Positions 14,515 to 20,537 of a stretch of DNA of 57,276 nucleotides are shown piece by piece. Where the stretch lies: the IMG/VR virus record IMGVR_UViG_3300025890_000031, positions 1-57,276 of that record; one strand, 5' to 3'. The notes below the pieces were generated by a model. The model was not told the origin of the DNA and did no database searches. It saw only the letters and a list, made by a program, of their open reading frames with translations. Made by a program: the position numbers and the translations under genes. How positions within the stretch are numbered: the first letter of the stretch is position 1; each line of letters opens with the position of its first letter. Source of the DNA: a virus.

Positions 14515-16483
14515 TCATGGCGAGGACAATCTAAGTTTAGATGAAGTCCAAAAAATTCTCAATATGCACGAGGACAACGAAGATAGAGTTTTCGGAGATA
14601 TTGAAATGCAAGAACGACATGAGGACGTACAACGAGAAAGCAGTCGTATGAAAGCGATTGGTAATGCCTTTGCGAGTACATTTACTAAAGTAAATCGTAT
14701 TCTATCAGGTCAAAACGAAATCAATGTACTTATGACAGAGGACAATGCAGGTGTTGACGCACCTGCTTGGACTGATGGAGAACACGTTTATTTGAATAAG
14801 GCTTATGTGAATAAATCTTTTTCTAGTATTTTTAATAATGCTAAAATTGATTTTTCACAAATAGCTGAGGTCAAAGGCTTGAACTACCATGAGTTAGCTC
14901 ATATATTCTATACCCCACGAATGAGTGATAAAATCACTAAGCTCGTGAGGGCAAAAGCCGATTTAGATAATGATTGGTGGTATGCGTACAATGTACTAGA
15001 GGATATGAGGGCAGAAAGCTCTATCATTCATGTTTATTCTAAAATGATTGACTATTTCACTTATACAGTTATTAAGTACATATTGAATAATGAGGACAAC
15101 GAAAATGACACTTCGTATTTTCTTTTAAGTGGTAGATTTTTTCTACCTATTGAAATGAGAAATATGATGAGGTCATTATTCGCTCAAAAATATGGTACTA
15201 AATTCACTAAGAATATGGATAGCATTGTTAAGAAATATGTGGCTGAGGTCACATATACTTCTGCAAGGTATCAAGAGGGCTATGATTTGATTGAACGATT
15301 TGTGCTTGAAGTAATCAAGCCAATGAGGGCAAAAAGTGGTCAAGCCTTACCTAAGTGTATCGGTGGTAGTAGCCACCAACAACACCACCATGCAGGAGCT
15401 AAACGAGGAGGACATTGGAATAGCCGAAATGAAATGGGCAATATGTGGAAAGGAAAAACACAAGTTGCAGACCAAAAAGAGGTCAAACCATTCATTGAGG
15501 AACTAATTGATGAAGTTGAGAGTTTAGAAAAACAGGCAGGAAAACTTGGTGCTAAAGCAAGTAAGGGGAGTACTGATAATTTAAGTGCTAGTGAAGTTAA
15601 TGTTGAATTAGAAAAAATCTTAGAGATTGTGGAAAAGAGTCCACAATTTAAGAGTGATGTTAAAATTACTCAAAAAGATATTAGTCATAAAATAGAAACA
15701 GCTATAGAGGACAGTTATATTAAAGGTCTTGAAGTAGCTCCTAGTTTATTGACACCTAGTCAGAGTACATTAGCTACAAAAATACGTTTAAGGCGTTATT
15801 TTAGACAATTAAGAATGGACTTAGAGCAGGATTGGTTGACAGAAAAGAGGTCAGGCAAGGTTGATTTAAGTCGTTTTATGTCTACAGAACATTTAGGAAA
15901 AACCGACATTTTTAAACGTTGGAAACCTAATGACGAGGACGTAGCTAGTGCTGAATGTGTAATTCTTGTTGATATGTCTGGTAGTATGTCAGGCGTTATG
16001 GACTCTGTTAGTCAAATAGCTTGGCTATTAAAGAGTGAGTTAGACAATATAAATGTGAGGACTTCAGTTCTTGGATTTGCTAATAATTGTTATAAACTAT
16101 ATACACCAAACCAAAAAGCCGACAGAGGTCAATACTCTGCTTGGGCTAGTGGTGGGGGTACACAACCAATTTACACATTAAAACAAGCTAATAAAATATT
16201 GACTAAAACCGATAGAAAAAATAAGGTAGTTATTGCCCTCACTGATGGTGCATGGACTAACCATGATGATGAAATCGAGGAGGTCAAGAACTTGACTAAA
16301 AATTGTGATAGCTCAAACTTGCTATTCTTTGGCTCTTTTTACTCTTTTGAGGACAGAGGCAAAGATGAGAAAGTGAGTTTTTCACATTTTGATAATCTTA
16401 TTAAAATTAATAAGATTGAGGACACAGTAAAAGTAGCTAAACAATTAGTTGCCGATATTGTAAATAAAGTAATAAACCAATAA
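14507..16483 (+). CDS. VWA-domain protein with HExxH metallopeptidase motif (CobT-like)
   Basis: 658 residues from ATG 14507, which overlaps the ATPase stop (ATGAATAG); an upstream in-frame ATG (14441) lies inside the ATPase gene. Residues near 125 carry NYHELAHIFYTP, an HExxH zinc-peptidase-type motif. The C-terminal 200 residues form a von Willebrand A domain with an intact MIDAS: VDMSGSMSG, a Thr in GGGTQP and ALTDGAW. The middle is helical and charged. Works with the ATPase as a chaperone or metal-insertase-like machine. CobT-like proteins are known in marine phages; the substrate here is unknown. Confidence 0.88.
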   Translation: MNSHGEDNLSLDEVQKILNMHEDNEDRVFGDIEMQERHEDVQRESSRMKAIGNAFASTFTKVNRILSGQNEINVLMTEDNAGVDAPAWTDGEHVYLNKAYVNKSFSSIFNNAKIDFSQIAEVKGLNYHELAHIFYTPRMSDKITKLVRAKADLDNDWWYAYNVLEDMRAESSIIHVYSKMIDYFTYTVIKYILNNEDNENDTSYFLLSGRFFLPIEMRNMMRSLFAQKYGTKFTKNMDSIVKKYVAEVTYTSARYQEGYDLIERFVLEVIKPMRAKSGQALPKCIGGSSHQQHHHAGAKRGGHWNSRNEMGNMWKGKTQVADQKEVKPFIEELIDEVESLEKQAGKLGAKASKGSTDNLSASEVNVELEKILEIVEKSPQFKSDVKITQKDISHKIETAIEDSYIKGLEVAPSLLTPSQSTLATKIRLRRYFRQLRMDLEQDWLTEKRSGKVDLSRFMSTEHLGKTDIFKRWKPNDEDVASAECVILVDMSGSMSGVMDSVSQIAWLLKSELDNINVRTSVLGFANNCYKLYTPNQKADRGQYSAWASGGGTQPIYTLKQANKILTKTDRKNKVVIALTDGAWTNHDDEIEEVKNLTKNCDSSNLLFFGSFYSFEDRGKDEKVSFSHFDNLIKINKIEDTVKVAKQLVADIVNKVINQ

Positions 16484-16499
16484 CACATTAGAGGGCATT

Positions 16500-16522
16500 A
16501 GACCTATCGTAGATAACTGAAT
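16500..16522 (-). repeat. Right copy of 23-bp perfect inverted repeat
   Basis: Exact reverse complement of 13573-13595. Lies 17 bp after the VWA stop and 34 bp before the next start. In a transcript through the operon the two copies could pair and loop out the whole ATPase-VWA coding region; in DNA they could act as recombination sites. Confidence 0.85.
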
Positions 16523-16556
16523 ATCTTAACTACTCTTTATAGAAATGGAGGACTGC

Positions 16557-16721
16557 ATGAATTTGCAACCTATGTTTTTCAAAGATTGCCCTAACTGTAA
16601 CATGAGTACAGTATGGACAGCTTTGGAACAAGTTAATGAACTCGAACAACGTGTAGAATGTGATGAATGTCAAACGACAGAAATCATGCCTAGAGTTGCA
16701 GAGGACTTAGTCAATGGTTGA
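16557..16721 (+). CDS. 54-residue Zn-ribbon protein
   Basis: Contains CPNC (residues 11-14) and CDEC (about 35-38) separated by a helix, a standard zinc ribbon. Ribosome site GGAGGAC with 5 bp to ATG 16557, nearly the same leader as the Zn-ribbon gene at 13376 (GGAGGACTGC before the start). Its end overlaps the next gene by 8 bp. Probably binds nucleic acid or protein; partner unknown. Confidence 0.7.
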   Translation: MNLQPMFFKDCPNCNMSTVWTALEQVNELEQRVECDECQTTEIMPRVAEDLVNG

Positions 16722-17100
16722 TGATATTAAAAACATTTTAATTTCACTTAACCAAATAAGATTAAGTCGTATGAGTTTAGATGACCAAGAGAGTACTTTA
16801 AAACAACGATTACTAGATTATTTTAAATCTAGTGATATGGCTAAATTCAATGTATCACATGAGGGCAAGAATATACGTGCTACCCAAGTGAACAATGATA
16901 GAGTTATTATTGATGAGTTAGGACTTATAGAGAACATATCTCCAGAACAATATGATAAAATCATAAAAAAATCTGTTGATAGAAAACTCTTAGAAATAGC
17001 CATTAGTAATGGGGATATTAGCGAGGACTTAGCTAAACAGTTTATTAAAGTACAAGCAGGAAAAAAATACATTAAACTTAATGTTGAGGAGGACAAGTAA
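16714..17100 (+). CDS. Hypothetical protein
   Basis: 128 residues. The N-terminal helix MVDDIKNILISLNQIRLSRM precedes a beta-rich part (GKNIRATQVNNDRVIIDELG) and a helical end (VDRKLLEIAISNGDISEDLAKQF). Begins inside the previous gene and ends abutting the next (stop and ATG share an A at 17100). Cytoplasmic; no family recognised. Confidence 0.75.
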   Translation: MVDDIKNILISLNQIRLSRMSLDDQESTLKQRLLDYFKSSDMAKFNVSHEGKNIRATQVNNDRVIIDELGLIENISPEQYDKIIKKSVDRKLLEIAISNGDISEDLAKQFIKVQAGKKYIKLNVEEDK

Positions 17101-17399
17101 TGGTACAACCACCAAATACTAGCCCCTCAGCATTGAGGACTTATGTTAATAGTAAGACAAGAAATAAAATGTATTTACCAAGTGACCTAGCGAGGTCATT
17201 AGGTGTGTCTGTTAAAACAGTACGCAGGTGGATTAAGGAGAGCAAAATATTACCTAGTGTTCATTTAGAACAAGGAAAAAACCTTATACCCCTATGGACT
17301 GCCGAGGACATAATCTATGTACAGAATTGGTATCTAAAGAAAAGTAAAGGAAAACAACCCAAATATAGAGAGGAGGTCAGTACTGATGATAACATTTAG
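17100..17399 (+). CDS. MerR/excisionase-type HTH protein
   Basis: 99 residues with a winged-helix DNA-binding motif LPSDLARSLGVSVKTVRRWI followed by KESKILPSV, as in MerR/HTH_17 proteins and phage excisionases. The tail is basic (KKSKGKQPKY). GAGGAGGAC gives a strong ribosome site. Likely regulates early transcription or recombination. It is encoded within the GAGNNC array and is a candidate reader of those sites, but there is no direct evidence. Confidence 0.75.
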   Translation: MVQPPNTSPSALRTYVNSKTRNKMYLPSDLARSLGVSVKTVRRWIKESKILPSVHLEQGKNLIPLWTAEDIIYVQNWYLKKSKGKQPKYREEVSTDDNI

Positions 17400-17589
17400 T
17401 AGTGGCTTACATTTCGGCATTATTGTAACTATGATTTCTGTAGTTATGTTTTTAGCATACGAGGTCTTTAATGTACTTCGTTTGTCTTATGCCGAATATA
17501 AATATAATAAAGAAAAACCTATTGAAGTAGACTTCTCCACGAGGTCTGGTAGAGAAAAGTTTTTCAATGAAACTTACAAAAAATGGTAA
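17386..17589 (+). CDS. Small single-TM protein
   Basis: 67 residues. One membrane helix FGIIVTMISVVMFLAYEVF follows a short N-terminus; the rest is charged (EYKYNKEKPIEVDF..GREKFF). AGGAGGTC is the ribosome site. Overlaps both neighbours by 7-14 bp. Membrane role unknown. Confidence 0.7.
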   Translation: MITFSSGLHFGIIVTMISVVMFLAYEVFNVLRLSYAEYKYNKEKPIEVDFSTRSGREKFFNETYKKW

Positions 17590-17798
17590 AAACATCTAGC
17601 TTAGACGAGGGCGATACTGTTGAACATTCGCTTACAGTTGAAACGAATGTTTTAGGCAATAAGATATGGCTTAAAACAGGAGCAACAACTAAGGTGAGGA
17701 CAGGGGAAACCCCAAGTGGTGCTAGTAAAAGATTAGCCAACTTTGTGAGTAGGAGAACATCTCAGCAATTACAAGAGTTGAGAAAAACAAGCGAGTAG
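17583..17798 (+). CDS. Hypothetical protein, last gene of early operon
   Basis: 71 residues: DEGDTVEHSLTVETNVLGNKIWLKTGATTKVRTGETPSGASKRL..., predicted small beta-sheet then helix. Short proteins with a similar GDTVEHSxTV...VKxGATTxVRxxET layout are, as far as I recall, common in actinophages. Followed 22 bp later by a strong terminator. Confidence 0.7.
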   Translation: MVKTSSLDEGDTVEHSLTVETNVLGNKIWLKTGATTKVRTGETPSGASKRLANFVSRRTSQQLQELRKTSE

Positions 17799-17820
17799 TT
17801 GAGTACGTATTTCATACAAT

Positions 17821-17869
17821 GGGATAGCAATTTTATTAATTTAAAATTTGCTATCCCCACTTTTTTTTT
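17821..17869 (+). terminator. Rho-independent terminator of the plus-strand operon
   Basis: GGGATAGCAA (17821-17830) pairs perfectly with TTGCTATCCC (17848-17857); the loop can extend the stem with further A-T pairs. A run of nine T follows at 17861-17869. Ends transcription of the operon that starts near 12.4-12.9 kb. Confidence 0.9.
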
Positions 17870-18271
17870 GCTCTCTTTTTCACTTTCTTCTATCGCTGCT
17901 ATTTTTTATTATTGCTTTTTTTTTGCTCTCTTTTAGAAGCAAAATGGCTGGGGGTTCAGGTAAAAAAAAAGTACTCGTCACCATCATGGGCATCTGGATT
18001 GTTATAAAATGCACTCATATTTTTGGTGATTTCGTCAGGAGCATCTGCACTCTTTTAAATATTCTTCTTCCTTCGCTGCACAGTACTCTAAAACTTATTG
18101 CGAACCCTTGCAAAAATAATTTGTACTCAAAAATGAGAAAAAAAAAGTTTTGTCCTCTTTTTCTACGGATATGTCTTCTAGGGACTTTTCAAAATGCACT
18201 CGGAAATTCAAAAACTTTACAATTCAGGTTGAAGGTGATTTATGTTTTACGAAAGTAGAGTGCTAAATTTA
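17870..18271. other. Gene-free interval carrying minus-oriented array words
   Basis: 402 bp with no credible gene. It holds GNNCTC words (GAGNNC on the minus strand) at 17870, 17925, 17971, 18011, 18047, 18083, 18123, 18152 and 18196, mean spacing about 41 bp, and a last plus copy at 18258. It lies just downstream of the large terminase gene, so these words follow that gene's transcription direction. Confidence 0.65.
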
Positions 18272-19657
18272 TTAAACAGACCAGGGACTTTTCTGTCTTA
18301 CAAAATCAATTAATGGTGCGATTGCTTCAAACTTATATCCACGTTCAGCCCAAGCTAAAGCCATAGCTACCATACTGTCAGGTGTATGACCATTTCCATA
18401 TATATCATCAAAACCTGCGTATTTGTGGTCTTGATACATACTTTCTACCATAGGACTTTGAATTAACCCACGCTCACAAGCAGATATATATTCAGAAAAT
18501 AAATTCTTTTTATTACTACCAGTAATTACATAAGGTATTGAATCTATTTCTATGTAATCTTCTACAACATTACCTATACCAGTAGCGTCATGTACTAGCT
18601 TACCAGGGTATTTCGCCACTCTATCCTGTGCTTTTTTAACCATATCTCCCCATGCTTCTCTGTGTGTTCTTTCAAAAGCAACTACACGCCATGGTTCTAC
18701 GTCAGTTCTAAGGGTTGCTATTACTGTGTAATCTCGTTGCTTAGCCCAGTCAATGCCAGTAATGTATACCCCCTCCCCATTGTATTTTTCAAATAAATAT
18801 TCTTTACCTACTTCTCCAGATACTTTTGGATGAGTGCTTAATGAAAACATTTCATCGACTTTAGCTGCGTCTATAGCTCTACCTTCAAAAGAAGGTTCTT
18901 GCATATCAAATTCTATATCCCACATAGCTTGTGAAACTTCACTTCTTTTTCTTTCTACTTCTGAAACTGGTAGCCAGCCATGTGGTTGTACTGTTTCTCT
19001 CCAACACCATTCATAAACAGGATATCCTTTTTCTTTAGCTCTTTTAAGCATTTCTGTCATAGTTTTATCTGGATACTGGTGTGTAGAAGAAGCTACAGTT
19101 TGTGTTTGAATGCCATTTTTAGACATAGGTTGCCCCTGTGCTGCCTCTAAAATCTCTAATTCCATTTCGTCTATCTCATCAAGCCTTAGTCTTTGTGGAT
19201 GTTGACCACGAACAGACCTTTGTGAAGCCGTTAAAGCTCTAATCCAAGCTCCTGTAGTTAAGTTTGTTGAATATTTATTAGGTTGGTCGACTAAAAGACC
19301 TGTAGGTGCGTTCTTATGTGCCCATGCTTCTAAAGATATTTCATAAACACGAAGTGATTGTGCTGCTGAACCACCTAAAACTGTTACTTGTGCCCCTAGT
19401 GTTACTGCTTCAGTTAAAGCTAGTAGCCCTAATGTATTAGTTTTTCCTCCCATACCACGACTAGCCTTCCAAATAGAAAAAGGTGACCTTGCAAAATAAG
19501 CATCAGCAAAAGCATCAAATGGAGATTGGTGGTGTGGACAAATAGGTGTTCTAGGTATTGATATTCCCCATAATAAACGAACTACTTCCCATAATTCATC
19601 ATTATCTTGTGGTGGTCTACCTAATATTAATTGTTTTTTTGCTTCGGTTTTTTCCAT
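18272..19657 (-). CDS. terL: Terminase large subunit
   Basis: 461 residues, typical size. ATPase part: Walker A ASRGMGGKTNT near residue 68, Walker B LRLDEIDEMEL near 160, coupling motif VASSTHQYP. Nuclease part: GIDWAKQRDYTV (first Asp), LVHDATGIG and HTPDSMVAMALAW. Packages DNA through the portal and cuts it. It stands alone: the small-subunit candidate is at 11088-11525 and the portal at 4535-6037. The gene end marks the right limit of the GAGNNC array. Confidence 0.95.
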   Translation of the reverse strand: MEKTEAKKQLILGRPPQDNDELWEVVRLLWGISIPRTPICPHHQSPFDAFADAYFARSPFSIWKASRGMGGKTNTLGLLALTEAVTLGAQVTVLGGSAAQSLRVYEISLEAWAHKNAPTGLLVDQPNKYSTNLTTGAWIRALTASQRSVRGQHPQRLRLDEIDEMELEILEAAQGQPMSKNGIQTQTVASSTHQYPDKTMTEMLKRAKEKGYPVYEWCWRETVQPHGWLPVSEVERKRSEVSQAMWDIEFDMQEPSFEGRAIDAAKVDEMFSLSTHPKVSGEVGKEYLFEKYNGEGVYITGIDWAKQRDYTVIATLRTDVEPWRVVAFERTHREAWGDMVKKAQDRVAKYPGKLVHDATGIGNVVEDYIEIDSIPYVITGSNKKNLFSEYISACERGLIQSPMVESMYQDHKYAGFDDIYGNGHTPDSMVAMALAWAERGYKFEAIAPLIDFVRQKSPWSV

Positions 19658-19673
19658 ATTATGGTTATGATTA

Positions 19674-19740
19674 TACCATAGGTAACTTCATTAGTGTAGT
19701 GGAGGTACACAGGAAACACATGAAGTTACCTTGAATGGTA
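19674..19740. promoter_or_regulatory. Long interrupted inverted repeat upstream of terL
   Basis: GGTAACTTCAT (19681-19691) and its exact complement (19720-19730), flanked by TACCAT (19674-19679) pairing with ATGGTA (19735-19740), and containing an inner GTGTA/TACAC stem. It lies 16 bp upstream of the terminase start and between divergent genes. May be a two-way transcription control element or a packaging/cohesive-end structure. Confidence 0.6.
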
Positions 19741-19777
19741 CTATTATTGTAGCAAATAAAAAAAGGAGATGCTACTT

Positions 19778-20185
19778 ATGTCAGAGATTACACATAGCAA
19801 CTATGTTCCAGAAAATTTGGAAGAGTTTATTTTAATTGAATTTGAGTTATTTGATACTATACCTTATAACACACAAAAACCTGATGAAGAACAGGTATTT
19901 TTTTGTTTAGGTCATTACACAGATTCTGATTATGTTGTTATTAAAAAAATAGTAGCAGTAGACAACATAGCTAAAGATAAGGCTAATACTTTTCAAGTAA
20001 GTAAAGAAGATTACGATAAATGGAGTAGCTTACTAATAGGAATAGTACATACACACCCTACAAACAATAGTATTTTTCCTTCAGATGAAGATGTAAAACA
20101 TATACCCAAAGATATCTTTGGTGGTATATATCAGCCAATAACCGACCATATTACATGGTGGAATGGCTATAAGTTAAATTTGTAA
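19778..20185 (+). CDS. JAMM/MPN metalloprotease-like protein
   Basis: 135 residues from ATG 19778; AGGAG lies 9 bp before it, while the in-frame ATG at 19769 is too close. The centre holds the JAMM zinc signature GIVHTHPTNNSIFPSDED: HxHP, seven residues, then SxxD. Such domains cut isopeptide or peptide bonds; in tailed phages they usually occur as the N-part of lambda gpK-type tail proteins fused to NlpC/P60. Here it is free, on the opposite strand from its neighbours and next to the terminase, so the role is open. Confidence 0.75.
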   Translation: MSEITHSNYVPENLEEFILIEFELFDTIPYNTQKPDEEQVFFCLGHYTDSDYVVIKKIVAVDNIAKDKANTFQVSKEDYDKWSSLLIGIVHTHPTNNSIFPSDEDVKHIPKDIFGGIYQPITDHITWWNGYKLNL

Positions 20186-20186
20186 A

Positions 20187-20501
20187 TTAACCTCTAGTTG
20201 TTCGTTTAGGTGTTCCAGTTTTAGGAGTTTTGAAACTTCTAGCAGCACCAGCTACAGCTTGGTTACCACTTCTAGCATTAACTTTATTCGCTCTTAAAAG
20301 GTTTCTAGCTGCTGTATTTTTCTTACGCGGGTTAGCGTTAACAGTTGCTTGTGCCCTTTTAATTTTTGAATAGTTTTTTGCTCTTGCAGAACCAGCTTTG
20401 AAAGGGTTTTTACCACCTTTTCTACCAGCTGCTCTTTGCCTTGCTGAACGAGTTTGACCTGAGCCAGAACCTGCACCTTGAATTATAATTATATTTTCCA
20501 T
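20187..20501 (-). CDS. Highly basic low-complexity protein
   Basis: 104 residues, almost free of acidic residues and rich in R, K, A, G, N and S (GRKGGKNPFKAGSARAKNYSKIKR). Short hydrophobic start MENIIIIQ. Such composition suits DNA binding, for example a virion or nucleoid-type protein. Converges with the JAMM gene with 1 bp between ends. No family recognised. Confidence 0.65.
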   Translation of the reverse strand: MENIIIIQGAGSGSGQTRSARQRAAGRKGGKNPFKAGSARAKNYSKIKRAQATVNANPRKKNTAARNLLRANKVNARSGNQAVAGAARSFKTPKTGTPKRTTRG

Positions 20502-20537
20502 ATTAAAAACTATAATTACTGAGAAATTAAGTGCAAG

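Larger units (their letters stand above)
10643..18263. repeat. Dense polar GAGNNC hexamer array (about 120 copies)
   Basis: Hand counting on both strands gives about 120 GAGNNC words (mainly GAGGAC, GAGTAC, GAGGTC, GAGGGC, GAGAAC, GAGTGC, GAGAGC) in 7.6 kb, roughly one per 63 bp, against perhaps one per 300 bp expected at this base composition. The interval is rarely below 30 bp. In genes the word falls in all three reading frames, so it is not codon usage. It is also present, more densely (about 43 bp spacing), in the gene-free stretches 12386-12906 and 17870-18196. Orientation mostly follows transcription: minus copies at 10.64-11.53 kb, plus at 12.39-17.80 kb, minus at 17.87-18.20 kb. None was seen from 9.9 to 10.6 kb. 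Confidence 0.85.

Noticed and set aside
10643-18263. CRISPR array as explanation for the spaced repeats
   Set aside because: The repeated unit is only a degenerate hexamer, spacing varies from 27 to over 100 bp and most copies lie inside genes; no Cas genes beyond a Cas4-like nuclease typical of phage recombination.
10643-18263. Array words as ribosome-binding sites only
   Set aside because: Some GAGGAC/GAGGTC words do serve as Shine-Dalgarno sequences, but most lie within genes, in all frames, with no start codon nearby, and the GAGTAC and GAGTGC forms are poor ribosome sites.
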